A DNA stretch of 64,000 nt, from assembly GCA_049317525.1 (NCBI GenBank), contig JBMOIC010000002.1:1-64000 (forward strand), in the 5' to 3' direction. Made by a program: the position numbers and the translations under genes. Below, one piece after another: positions 1-9,800 of this stretch (its first letter is position 1; every line of letters begins with the position of its first letter). The DNA comes from UBA961 sp049317525 (GTDB taxonomy: Bacteria > Bacteroidota > Ignavibacteria > Kapaibacteriales > UBA961). The notes under the pieces were generated by a model that was not told the DNA's origin, did no database searches, and was given only the letters and a program-made list of their open reading frames with translations.

Positions 1-34
1 GATAAGACAAGGATAATAAACAAAGCTTTATTGA

Positions 35-724
35 TCATTTTACTTTTCCAATATATAAAAAGGCAATGCCAAAGGTAAGTGAATAGAATGTTGCAGATTC
101 TATATATCCTGTTTTAAGCATTAAATCTGTGAATTCTTCTCTACATGGAAATATAGCTGCTGTCTTGGGTAAATAACGATATGCATCTGCATTGCCCGTT
201 AAGATACCTCCTATATATGGTATGATATACTTGCTATACCAAGAATAAAAGCTACCAAATAAGCCATTGGGCTGTCCAAACTCAAGTATAACAATAGTAC
301 CACCTGATTTTACCACACGTGCCATTTCAGATAATGCAATAATAGGATTATCTACATTTCTTATTCCAAAAGAGATGCTAGCTATATCAAAAGATTTATC
401 ATCATATTGTAGATTCATTGCATCAGCAACTTCAAAATCTACATGTAGTTGTTTCTTTGCAGATTTAGCAGGAGCAGTTTCCATCATTTCTGTACAAAAA
501 TCTGTTCCCAACACATAACCAGAATCACCTACTGTTTTCTTAAATGCTAAGGCTAAATCGCCAGTACCAGTAGCACAATCTAATACCCTAGATCCTGTTT
601 TTGCTCCAGAGAGTTCTACAGTCTTATTTCTCCACACATGATGAATACCTAATGATAAAATAGAATTAGCTGTATCATATTTAGGTGCTATGGAAGCAAA
701 CATGTCTTTAACTTCTTTACTCAT
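35..724 (-). CDS. menG: Demethylmenaquinone methyltransferase (UbiE/MenG family)
   Basis: Class I SAM-dependent C-methyltransferase that makes menaquinone from demethylmenaquinone. The product is 229 aa, normal for the family. Both family signatures are visible: the N-terminal YDTANSILSLGIHHVWR and the later RVVKSGGTIVILEFGQP. The SAM loop reads DCATGTGDLAL and the family FGIRN motif is present. It starts with ATG 17 bp after the stop of the TonB-receptor-like gene, so it is probably the last gene of the long minus-strand string. No ubiquinone genes are seen, so the menaquinone role (menG rather than ubiE) is inferred from the Bacteroidota-like context. Confidence 0.93.
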   Translation of the reverse strand: MSKEVKDMFASIAPKYDTANSILSLGIHHVWRNKTVELSGAKTGSRVLDCATGTGDLALAFKKTVGDSGYVLGTDFCTEMMETAPAKSAKKQLHVDFEVADAMNLQYDDKSFDIASISFGIRNVDNPIIALSEMARVVKSGGTIVILEFGQPNGLFGSFYSWYSKYIIPYIGGILTGNADAYRYLPKTAAIFPCREEFTDLMLKTGYIESATFYSLTFGIAFLYIGKVK

Positions 725-741
725 ACTGTAATTTTATATAA

Positions 742-2649
742 TTAATCATTAAAAGACCAAGCAACAGAGAATCTGAATGTATTATCTTGAATAGGATAGC
801 CAGCATATTCCATCATTGTTGCATTAAATAGATTGAGAACAGATGCTCTTACTCGAGCATTACCAAGTTTAGCTGATGCATATATTTCTACTCCATTCCA
901 ACCCATCGTTTGAACCATAGAAGATTCATAAGAGATATTCATTGTCTGTGGTATATATCTTGAACCAGAAGATGTAGACATACCAGATATAGTACAACCT
1001 CCTAGAATCTCACTATTACCTATGGACTGCTTATATTCTGCATTACATACTATATATAAAGATGGATTTTCATAGATCGTAGAATCATCCAATGTAGAAT
1101 TCTGATAGTGTAATTGTGCTTGTACAGTAATATTCTTTCCTAAATTCAAGGACATATTAGCCATTAAACCAGTATGAATTAATGAACTTTGCTGATCAAT
1201 GCGATTTCCTAATAAAGATACTTTATTAGAATCATACGTAGTAATAGCTATGAAAGGATTCTGTATCATTCTAATAAATGGTGATACTTTTATGGTTGCA
1301 TTGTTAGTTTGATAACTAAATGGAGTATATATCAGTGTATGCTTTTCTAATGCAGTATTACTATAGTTATCTATAATACTTGGCATTCTTGAAGATATAC
1401 TGAGATCTATACCTGCCGTAATTTGTGAAAATGAATAGAAAGTTTTTATACCACTAAAGAATACATAAGAATCTCTCATTTTTTGTACTCTACATCCTGA
1501 TGCAATAGCAAGCTTATCTGTTGGCGTGTACAAAAAGTGAAAATATGAATGCGCATTAATGCCAGAATAATCTGATATCGATGAAGTAAAGGCATTATGT
1601 TGATAAGATAGTCCTAATCCTACTGTAGATCGTAGTTGAGGATTTAACACATATTCTGCCCGTGATTCAATACCAGAATGGACATTATTGATATGTTGAA
1701 AGATAGATGTATCATTATACAATGATCCATTATTAATCTCCCAATTAGTAGTAGTTACATAGATTGAGCTTGTATATAATAATGAGGAATCTTTTTGTGG
1801 AAGATATGTTATTGTACCAATAATATCATGTCTAAATTGCCTTCTATTCATATCTACAATAAGCACTTGTGCCGTTAATGGATCATTAAAAGAAGAATTA
1901 GAAGATAATCCACCATTATCATTAATACCATGATTTGTAAACAATTCTGTTATTGATATTGAAGTAGATTGTGTGGGATTATATCTAAAACCCGCTCTTA
2001 GATTCCATTGATCAAACCCTGCATTAGAAAACCTGGAAGAAGAGGATTGTCTTCTAAATCCCAAAAACACATTAGCATTCTGAGAAATATTTTGTGAAAA
2101 TAAACCTTCAGATGCTATATAATCATAAGCTGCTTGTTGATATTGCATTCTTGTATATGGTTTCTCTGAAGAATATTGATTTAATTGTCCATAGATAAAT
2201 ACTCCCGAAGAGCCACCTAAAATTGCTGCATCTGTTCCTGACATAATAGTTAATGACTGTAATGACTCTATAGAAATATTTTCTAGATTAACCGTACCAA
2301 AAGAGCAATCATTAATAGGTACACCATTCATCGATGCTTGTAGATTATGTATTTGCGAACCAAAAATTGATATACTACTAAATAATCCCTTATCACCAAG
2401 ATGTTTAGTCATAAAAGGACTTGTTAAAGAGATAATATCTGCCGTATTTAATGCATTGATAAGTTGAATATCATATTTAGTGATTGTTTTTAATGGTATA
2501 GTAGACATACAAGGTGCGCCATGCAATTGCATGGGTACGATAAGAGTTGAATCTATATTCAGAGAATCTATTTGTGAAATCAAGTATTGTGGCATTACAT
2601 ACATTGATATGACACATATGAATAGTATATATTTCTTACAATATATCAC
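742..2649 (-). CDS. TonB-dependent receptor-like outer-membrane protein
   Basis: Predicted outer-membrane protein of 635 aa with an N-terminal signal peptide (hydrophobic to about residue 22, then YLISQ). Residues about 40-155 look like a receptor plug domain (the stretch around SISIFGSQIHNLQASMNGVP, then SGTDAAILGGSSGVFIYG). The rest alternates short polar and hydrophobic strands with aromatic ends, as in a beta-barrel. It is short for the family and lacks an N-terminal carboxypeptidase-like domain. The start is GTG and overlaps the bshB1 stop by four bases (GTGA), so translation is probably coupled. Neither the sequence nor the neighbours (bshB1, menG) indicate a substrate. Confidence 0.7.
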   Translation of the reverse strand: MIYCKKYILFICVISMYVMPQYLISQIDSLNIDSTLIVPMQLHGAPCMSTIPLKTITKYDIQLINALNTADIISLTSPFMTKHLGDKGLFSSISIFGSQIHNLQASMNGVPINDCSFGTVNLENISIESLQSLTIMSGTDAAILGGSSGVFIYGQLNQYSSEKPYTRMQYQQAAYDYIASEGLFSQNISQNANVFLGFRRQSSSSRFSNAGFDQWNLRAGFRYNPTQSTSISITELFTNHGINDNGGLSSNSSFNDPLTAQVLIVDMNRRQFRHDIIGTITYLPQKDSSLLYTSSIYVTTTNWEINNGSLYNDTSIFQHINNVHSGIESRAEYVLNPQLRSTVGLGLSYQHNAFTSSISDYSGINAHSYFHFLYTPTDKLAIASGCRVQKMRDSYVFFSGIKTFYSFSQITAGIDLSISSRMPSIIDNYSNTALEKHTLIYTPFSYQTNNATIKVSPFIRMIQNPFIAITTYDSNKVSLLGNRIDQQSSLIHTGLMANMSLNLGKNITVQAQLHYQNSTLDDSTIYENPSLYIVCNAEYKQSIGNSEILGGCTISGMSTSSGSRYIPQTMNISYESSMVQTMGWNGVEIYASAKLGNARVRASVLNLFNATMMEYAGYPIQDNTFRFSVAWSFND

Positions 2650-3380
2650 AATAAAATGCTCATACTAGATAAACCAAATGCATCAATAGTTAAGAATCCT
2701 TCCCCATATTCTGCGCCTATCATAGAACCAAAATATTGTGCACGGGCAATTTGAGATTGCATAAATGCAGGAGTGGAAATATATGTTTCAGGTTCATCTG
2801 TATTATGTTTGTTCTCTACGTAAACTTGAGATGAATAACAATGAATAGCTTTCATTTTCTTATGAAAAGAGCTACTTATATCAACAATAAAATCAGGTTC
2901 TTGATGATATGCTTGTATATAAGAAAATATTCTGGAAGGTCTGTAAGCTTCAAGAGCTCTATCATTATGATATAATTCAACTTTATTTAAACCACTAAGA
3001 AAATATGCAGTTCTACACATTTTGTGGACGGCTTCATGGTCTGGATGTCTTTCGAATGCAGGAGGAAATAAGAGAATTTTTGGCTTTATTAAACGAATAT
3101 ATGATGCTATATTATTACTTATTTGTTGATGGGATTGTAAAGAGCCATCTGGATACTGAAGATTAAAACGTTGTTTAATACCCATCACAATATCTGCATT
3201 CTGGGCTTCAGCATATCGTTGTTCTATTGTACCTCTACTTCCTAATTCACCTTCAGAACAATCAATAATAGAGACAGAATAACCCTTAGAAGTAAAATCT
3301 ATGATAGTTCCACCGCAGCCAAGCTCTGCATCATCAGGATGAGCAGCAATAACTAAAATATCAGATGTATAATCTGTCAT
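2646..3380 (-). CDS. bshB1: Bacillithiol biosynthesis deacetylase BshB1
   Basis: PIG-L/LmbE-family zinc deacetylase of 244 aa. In bacillithiol synthesis BshB1 removes the acetyl group from GlcNAc-malate. The zinc motif AAHPDDAELGCGGT lies at the N-terminus and the second motif RHPDHEAVH near residue 110. The intervening SEGELGSRGT and YPDGSL segments are typical of BshB1 and distinguish it from general LmbE proteins. bshA and bshC are not in this window. The gene sits between a small membrane protein and the TonB-receptor-like gene, and its stop overlaps the latter's GTG start. Confidence 0.9.
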   Translation of the reverse strand: MTDYTSDILVIAAHPDDAELGCGGTIIDFTSKGYSVSIIDCSEGELGSRGTIEQRYAEAQNADIVMGIKQRFNLQYPDGSLQSHQQISNNIASYIRLIKPKILLFPPAFERHPDHEAVHKMCRTAYFLSGLNKVELYHNDRALEAYRPSRIFSYIQAYHQEPDFIVDISSSFHKKMKAIHCYSSQVYVENKHNTDEPETYISTPAFMQSQIARAQYFGSMIGAEYGEGFLTIDAFGLSSMSILL

Positions 3381-3411
3381 TCTAAAAATCCGAAATTGAT
3401 AGTATGTTCAA

Positions 3412-3627
3412 TTACAATCTAGTAAATCGTTTTTTTAAGGTAATTACAGATATATATGCTGCACCTACAATAAGAATTACACCAGTAATAAAAGCTGAAA
3501 GTGATCCTAAAAAGGTACTTGAAGATATTTCAGTGATAAATGCTGATATTTCTTGGCTAAGAACAATTGCAGTAATTGTGTATAAAAAAACAATTACCGC
3601 TACCGACACAAGTATTAAAAATGTCAT
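3412..3627 (-). CDS. Small two-helix membrane protein, unknown function
   Basis: Predicted protein of 71 aa with two hydrophobic segments (about residues 2-24 and 42-62) joined by a short loop and ending in a basic tail (LKKRFTRL). This looks like a small inner-membrane protein. I do not recognise the family. It is co-oriented with its neighbours and lies 31 bp upstream of bshB1 and 66 bp downstream of ispH, as expected for a gene in this string. An opposite-strand frame of similar size covers the same bases but lacks the membrane pattern. Existence is moderately likely; function is unknown. Confidence 0.5.
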   Translation of the reverse strand: MTFLILVSVAVIVFLYTITAIVLSQEISAFITEISSSTFLGSLSAFITGVILIVGAAYISVITLKKRFTRL

Positions 3628-3693
3628 ATAGTTTTTCTCTTATAAAAGTGCACAACAAATTTACTACTTTGAGTAATATGTATTGGTGTTGAA

Positions 3694-4593
3694 TTATAAT
3701 GAATGTAAAAATTCTTTTACATGATTCATATACCATTGAGGCGTAGAAGTTGCACCCGTAATACCAACCGAATTTTTACCAATAAACCAATTCTTATCAA
3801 TCTCCGAAATATCTTCTACAAAGTAAGTATTGATATTTACTTCCTTGCATACATCATATAGAACTTTTCCATTAGAAGAGGCTTTTCCAGCAACAAAAAC
3901 AATACAATCATTTTGTTCAGCAAATTGTTTGAGAAGAAATTCCCTACCAGAAACTTGACCACAAATCGTATCTTTCGCATGAAATTCAGTTGCAATATTT
4001 TCCATTGTATCAATAACTAAATCTTTGATTTTAGCCTGTAAAGCATCTTTAATGAGAAGGAATGTTGGCCTGTCCATAGTAGTTTGCGAAAAAAACACAG
4101 TTTTTTGATCTAAATCTACTTCATTCAAAGCTTGTTCAACAGAAATAACAACTTTGCATTGATCATTACATACGCCTCTTACCCCAAGAACTTCTGCATG
4201 ATCTTTTTTTCCAAAAATGACAACTTGATAGCCTTGATCGTAAAACTTTCTTACTCTTTCTTGTAGTTTTGTCACTACAGGACACGTTGCATCTATAATT
4301 TCAAGTCCCAATAACCAGGCTTTTTTATATGTTTCAGGTGGCTCTCCATGAGCTCTTATAAGAATTTTAGGAACAATATTTAATTCTTTAGATTCTTTAG
4401 CAATAGATTCAAAATCATCAACAGTAATGGTAGTTAAACCTTGATTTTCTAATCGTTCAATTTCTTTTGGATTATGAATGATATGCCCTAAAACATATAC
4501 TTTTTCTTTTGTAAGAAGTGCTTGTTCGGCTATCTGAACTGTTCTAACTACACCCCAACAAAAACCAGAATACTTATCTATTGTTACTTGCAT
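3694..4593 (-). CDS. ispH: 4-hydroxy-3-methylbut-2-enyl diphosphate reductase
   Basis: IspH (LytB), the last enzyme of the non-mevalonate isoprenoid pathway, producing IPP and DMAPP with a [4Fe-4S] cluster. From the chosen start the protein is 299 aa, with the three cluster cysteines at C12 (GFCWGV), C104 (DATCPVV) and C211 (TICGQVSG). RAHGEPPET and SQTTMDRPT are further conserved stretches. The ATG at 4593 is preferred over an in-frame codon 33 bp upstream: it overlaps the previous gene's stop as TAATG, has AAAGGTG upstream as a ribosome binding site, and gives the usual N-terminus. Confidence 0.95.
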   Translation of the reverse strand: MQVTIDKYSGFCWGVVRTVQIAEQALLTKEKVYVLGHIIHNPKEIERLENQGLTTITVDDFESIAKESKELNIVPKILIRAHGEPPETYKKAWLLGLEIIDATCPVVTKLQERVRKFYDQGYQVVIFGKKDHAEVLGVRGVCNDQCKVVISVEQALNEVDLDQKTVFFSQTTMDRPTFLLIKDALQAKIKDLVIDTMENIATEFHAKDTICGQVSGREFLLKQFAEQNDCIVFVAGKASSNGKVLYDVCKEVNINTYFVEDISEIDKNWFIGKNSVGITGATSTPQWYMNHVKEFLHSL

Positions 4594-5372
4594 TATTTCA
4601 CCTTTGTAAAAACAAATAATCCACAACCATAATTCATAGAAGAAAGCTGTTCTATTGATATCAGTTCATGGTATGCATTGTCATCATCTATTCCAGACAA
4701 AGATACTAATTGTAAATTTCTAAAATAATTTAAGATTTGCTCTGGAGAATGTATCCTATGAGCATTAAAGCAAATTCTAGGTTTGCCTACAGGTAAAGAA
4801 AAGTAGAGAAATCCTCCGGGAGCAAGAACTCTAGCTAATTCTGCACACGATTTTAATGTACCATATGGATCTAATTCATCACCATATCTTCCTAAACCAA
4901 TATGTTCAGCAACATGTAAGCAAGACAATGATTGTACCGAATTAGTTTCTAATGGAATCTGTAATATACTTCCTGATATTGAAGTATAATTATCTAGATC
5001 TGCTAATAGTGGCCTAATATCTATAAATGTAACATGTGTTATAGCAGTTAAAAATCCTATTAAATCAATACGAGATGCTATATCAATATGATGGCTAACC
5101 TTACTGTTGTATATATTCTTAAATGCCCATATATCTTGATAGAAATAATGTCTGATAAATGGCGTTATGGAGATAGAATCTTCTAAATATGGCGCAGTAT
5201 GTATCAGCGATATCTTCTCTGATCCATTCATTGATGCATACTGTAGCATTTGGAATAGATATCGAATATAGGCAGGAATATTTTTGATTATCTTGATTGG
5301 ATCAATGATTGGAATCAACCATCTATATATCGTATATGCTATATTTTTAAAGGGATTTGAAAATCTAATCAT
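4593..5372 (-). CDS. DUF268-family protein, methyltransferase-like
   Basis: Protein of 259 aa that resembles the DUF268 family (recognised from memory). The C-terminal half has the characteristic run HIGLGRYGDELDPYGTLK, followed by ELARVLAPGGFLYFSLPVGK and FNAHRIHSPEQIL. The last part resembles motifs after strand 4 of class I SAM methyltransferases, but no clear glycine-rich SAM loop is visible, so activity is uncertain. DUF268 proteins are often found near glycan biosynthesis genes, and here it lies downstream of kdsB and cmk. Its stop is coupled to ispH by TAATG, and it starts 9 bp after the cmk stop. Confidence 0.72.
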   Translation of the reverse strand: MIRFSNPFKNIAYTIYRWLIPIIDPIKIIKNIPAYIRYLFQMLQYASMNGSEKISLIHTAPYLEDSISITPFIRHYFYQDIWAFKNIYNSKVSHHIDIASRIDLIGFLTAITHVTFIDIRPLLADLDNYTSISGSILQIPLETNSVQSLSCLHVAEHIGLGRYGDELDPYGTLKSCAELARVLAPGGFLYFSLPVGKPRICFNAHRIHSPEQILNYFRNLQLVSLSGIDDDNAYHELISIEQLSSMNYGCGLFVFTKVK

Positions 5373-5381
5373 ACAAGTAGT

Positions 5382-6059
5382 TTATTCATTATATATTAAT
5401 TGTTGGGCTTTTTTTACGATAAAATCACATTGTTCTTGGATTGTCATTCCTGTAGTATCTAACATAATTGCATCATCTGCAGGTTTTAGAGGATCTATTT
5501 CTCTATGAGAATCTGCATAATCTCTATGAGTAATTTGTTCAGTGATTTCAGATATATCGGATGTACGTTCAGAATTAAGAGATTTCATTTGATCAAGACG
5601 TCTTTTAGCCCTTTCATGAATACTTGCAATCATAAATATTTTTAATTGAGCATGCGGAAAAACAACTGTTCCTATATCTCTTCCATCCATTACAATAGAA
5701 CTTTGCGCACCTATTTTTCTTTGCAAATCTACCATTGCAGTTCTTACTTCTTTAATCGAACTAACAAAACTAACTTTAGAAGTAATTATTGGCTCTCTTA
5801 TTTCTTCGCTGATATCTTCTCCATTTAGAAATGTTCTTTGTCCAAGAGGACTCATTTTTAATTCAATATGAAGACTATGTAATAAATGAACTATCTGCTC
5901 AATTGTTTCGCATTTATGACGAATAGTTGCTAAAGTAACTGCCCGATACATTGCCCCTGAATCAACATAGATATACCCCAGTAATTCTGCTACAATCTTT
6001 GCTGTAGTTGATTTACCAGATCCAGCAGGACCATCTATTGTTATGATAATTGCTTCCAC
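5382..6059 (-). CDS. cmk: Cytidylate kinase
   Basis: Phosphorylates CMP and dCMP to the diphosphates. The protein is 225 aa, normal for bacterial Cmk. The P-loop is IDGPAGSGKST at the N-terminus, followed by YVDSGAMYRA (substrate side) and the later MDGRDIGTVVFP, all family hallmarks, with the lid-type RAKRRLDQM and the conserved DTTGM near the end. The start codon is GTG; no better ATG precedes the P-loop. The gene follows kdsB by 12 bp. Supplying CDP/CTP fits next to kdsB, which uses CTP, but the link is only positional. Confidence 0.95.
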   Translation of the reverse strand: MEAIIITIDGPAGSGKSTTAKIVAELLGYIYVDSGAMYRAVTLATIRHKCETIEQIVHLLHSLHIELKMSPLGQRTFLNGEDISEEIREPIITSKVSFVSSIKEVRTAMVDLQRKIGAQSSIVMDGRDIGTVVFPHAQLKIFMIASIHERAKRRLDQMKSLNSERTSDISEITEQITHRDYADSHREIDPLKPADDAIMLDTTGMTIQEQCDFIVKKAQQLIYNE

Positions 6060-6071
6060 TTATACTATTTT

Positions 6072-6815
6072 CTATTGTATTAATAATCGTGCTTTTTCTA
6101 AATCCAAAGGTGTATCTATTCCAAAACCAATTTGTTCATCAATTACACAACAATGTATTGCATAATGATTTTCTAACATTCTTAATTGTTCTAATTTTTC
6201 TACTTGTTCTAAAATACCAATTGGCAAATGTACAAATTGTTCTAATGCTTTGTGGGTATAACAATAAATACCTACATGTTTATAATAATGTGCATGTGAT
6301 ATCCATTCATTGCTTGGAATATCACGAATAAAAGGAATTGTAGCTCTAGAAAAATATAAAGCATTATAATCAGCGTCAACAACAACTTTTACAATAGATG
6401 AATTATATAATTCTTCTAGCTTAGCAATACGAACTATTGGAGTACATATATCACATTGTGTTACTTGCATTGAATACACTATTTCATCAATAATAGAAGG
6501 CTGTATAAAAGGTTCATCTCCTTGTATATTTACGATATAATCAGCAAACATACCCAAAGTAGAATATGCTTGATAAATTCTATCAGTTCCGCTTTCAAGC
6601 ATAGGATTTGTCATAATGCATTCGGCACCAAAAGCAGTACATATATTAAAAACCACATCATCATCTACGGCAATAATAACTTTTGATAGTGATTTCGCTT
6701 GTATTGCTTTTTCCCATACATGCTGAATAATAGGTTTACCATGTAAATCGGCTAGGATTTTTTTAGGAAAACGAACTGATTGTAAGCGAGCAGGAATTAT
6801 TCCAATTGTATTCAT
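6072..6815 (-). CDS. kdsB: 3-deoxy-manno-octulosonate cytidylyltransferase
   Basis: Activates KDO as CMP-KDO for lipopolysaccharide inner-core synthesis. The protein is 247 aa, with the nucleotidyltransferase N-terminus IIPARLQSVRFPKKIL, the NIQGDEPFI motif, and YKHVGIYCYTHKAL in the middle. The end (GIDTPLDLEKARLL) is typical. It lies 8 bp downstream of mfd on the same strand. Together with kdsC upstream in the same gene string it implies a KDO-containing outer membrane. Confidence 0.95.
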   Translation of the reverse strand: MNTIGIIPARLQSVRFPKKILADLHGKPIIQHVWEKAIQAKSLSKVIIAVDDDVVFNICTAFGAECIMTNPMLESGTDRIYQAYSTLGMFADYIVNIQGDEPFIQPSIIDEIVYSMQVTQCDICTPIVRIAKLEELYNSSIVKVVVDADYNALYFSRATIPFIRDIPSNEWISHAHYYKHVGIYCYTHKALEQFVHLPIGILEQVEKLEQLRMLENHYAIHCCVIDEQIGFGIDTPLDLEKARLLIQ

Positions 6816-6823
6816 AAGTATTG

Positions 6824-9800
6824 CTATGCAGAATGTACTTCGGAATGTTCAATAAGATGCTTTAGTTGAAGAAGAATATCTATTGCCTCTTTATCTTGTT
6901 GTATTGATATATGCAATAATACTTTTTTACCAGAATTAATAAATTGAGATGTAGGTAATATGTGTAGCGAATTTACAATAACTGGAAATATATATTCATA
7001 AAAAGGTTCATTTGATTCTGGTGGCAATTCGATTGCTAAGATATTATTAGCTAGTGTTACCTTTATAAATCCTAATTCCATGGATAATATTCTTAATCTG
7101 ACAGCAAATAAAAGATTTTCTGCTTCTTGTGGCAATGATCCAAATCTGTCTCTTAATTCTGAATGGATAGAATGCAATTCAGTTTCAGAACGTACATTAT
7201 ATAGTTTCTTATAATAATCGAAACGTTCCGTATCATTTTTAATATAGCTGGAAGGCAATAAAGAATCATTTCCTATATCAATTGATATTTCTTGATTCAC
7301 TTTAACTTTCTTCTTTTTATTGTCAAAAATGCCTTTAAACAAGTCTGAGAATTCTTCTTCTTTTAACTCAAGTACAGATTCTTCAACTATTTGCTGATAG
7401 AGTTCAAATCCCATATCTGCAATAAATCCACTTTGTTCTCCACCAAGTAAATTGCCTGCTCCGCGTATTTCCATATCTCTCATAGCAAGCTGAAAACCGC
7501 TTCCTAAATCAGTATGTTCTTCTAATGCTTGAAGTCTTTTTACAGCGGTAGGTGTTAATTTTTTAATTGGAGGAACAATTAAATGACAATATGCTTGCGT
7601 ATTAGATCTGCCTACTCTTCCCCTTAATTGATAAAGCTCGGCTAATCCAAAATTGTCAGCATTATGAATAAAAATCGTATTAGCATTTGGAATATCTAAT
7701 CCTGATTCAACAATTTTAGTACTTAACAAACAATCTATTTTCTTTTCTAGAAACTTTTCCATTACATTTTCTAATAGTTCCGTTTCCATTTGGCCATGGG
7801 CAACTGCACAATGCAAAGATGGAACTAATGCAAGTAACTTTTGATGTAAACGATCTAATTCTGCAATTTTATCGTTGACAAAGAATATTTGACCTCCCCT
7901 AGACAATTCTCTCACTATTGCATCTTTAATTTTATCGTCTTCCCATTCTGTTATTTCTGTATATACTGGCAATCTGTTTCTTGGTGGTGTTTCAATAACG
8001 CTTAAATCTCTTGCACCCATCAGAGAAAAATTTAAAGTTCTTGGTATTGGGGTAGCAGTAAGTGTTAATGTATCAACAGAAACCCTCATATATCTTAATT
8101 TTTCTTTTGCTGTTACTCCAAAACGTTGTTCTTCATCGATGATTAGCAAACCTAAATTTCTAAATTGAATATCCTTACTTAATATTCTATGAGTTCCAAT
8201 CAAAATGTCGATACCACCAGATTTTACTTTTTCAATGATAAGCTTTTGGTCTGTACTATTTCTAAATCTGCTAATAACATCTACATTAATTGGAAATCTT
8301 CTTAATCTATCTGAAAATGTATTAAAATGTTGATGAGCCAAAATGGTAGTAGGAACTAATACTGCAACTTGTTTTCCTGATTGAGCTGCTTTGAATGCAG
8401 CTCTAATGGCAATTTCGGTTTTGCCAAAACCAACATCACCACATACTAATCTATCCATTGGAATTGAAGATTGCATGTCTTGCTTTACATCAATAGTTGC
8501 TTTAGATTGATCTGGAGTGTCTTCATACATAAAAGAGGCTTCAAACTCTTTTTGCCATTGAGTATCTTCTGGAAATTTATAACCAGGTTCAGACTTTCTT
8601 TTTGCATACAGTTTGATAAGCTCTCTGGCTATATCTTTTAATTTTTTCTTTGTTTTTTCTTTCTTTCTATCCCACTCTGCACTTCCCAGTTTGCTTAATC
8701 TTGGTGCGCCATCTTCGGCAGCCGAATATTTTTGAATCTTATGAATATGATTCATATGAACAAATAGGACATCTCCACCTAAATAGAGAATACGTATACA
8801 TTCTTGTTTTGTATTGTTGATTTCAAGGGTTACCAAACCATCATATTTACCAATTCCTTTATCTACATGGACAACATAATCACCTCTGTGTAATTGAGCA
8901 AGTTCACGTAAAGTAATACCAGTAAATCGTTTACCTCTTTTATTCGGTTGAAAATGTTGTCTTTCAAACAATTGATGTTCTGTAAAAACACCAATATTAT
9001 CCTTTGGTAGAATAAAACCCTTTGATAATGATGTGTCCGACCATTTTATTCTTCTTAATGTATATTCTGGATCAGCTAATTGCTCCTCTTGTTCATCTTC
9101 ATCATTATCTTCATCGTATTCAAAATGAGTATGTAATAATTCATTAAAACGTTTTTTGTTAGCATTTCCATCTGCGCATAAAAATAAATGCATTTTGATA
9201 GCAGCTAATGACCTTAATTTTACTGCTAATCCAGATAATGAAGAACTAAAATTTGGTTGTTGAACAGCATCTACTTCGATATCTGCTTTACCCAAACTAT
9301 CTAATTCAACTACTTTAAACGTGTATATTTCTTCTAATACATCATCTGATTGTAGTGAATGAAAGGCAATAGAGACTTGTTCTTTTTGATCGACAATAAA
9401 ATAAGAAGATTCATGAGCGATATAATCTAGAAAACTAGAAACAAATACTTCATCATGTTGATGATATAAATGTCCAATAAATTCTATTTCTTCAAATTCC
9501 CTGATACTTCTTTGTGATAATGGATCGAATTCTCTGATTGATTCTATTTCATTTCCCCAAAACTCAAAGCGTAATGGAGAATCATATCCCAATGGGAATA
9601 CATCAACAATGCCACCTCTAATAGAAATATCACCCTGATTTTCTACTAATTCTTTCCTTTCAAATCCTTGTAACATCAGGCCATTAGTAAATTCTGTAAA
9701 AGAGTATGTATTCCCTCTTTTCATTGCTATTCTATATTGTTCTAACTGATGTGGCTTGGGTACTTTATGAGTATATATTTGTGGAGTGGTGATGATAATA

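Noticed and set aside
3404..3631. Open frame of 75 codons on the plus strand across the small membrane-protein gene
   Set aside because: It lacks the membrane pattern, runs against the surrounding genes, and mirrors the AT-rich codons of the minus-strand frame.
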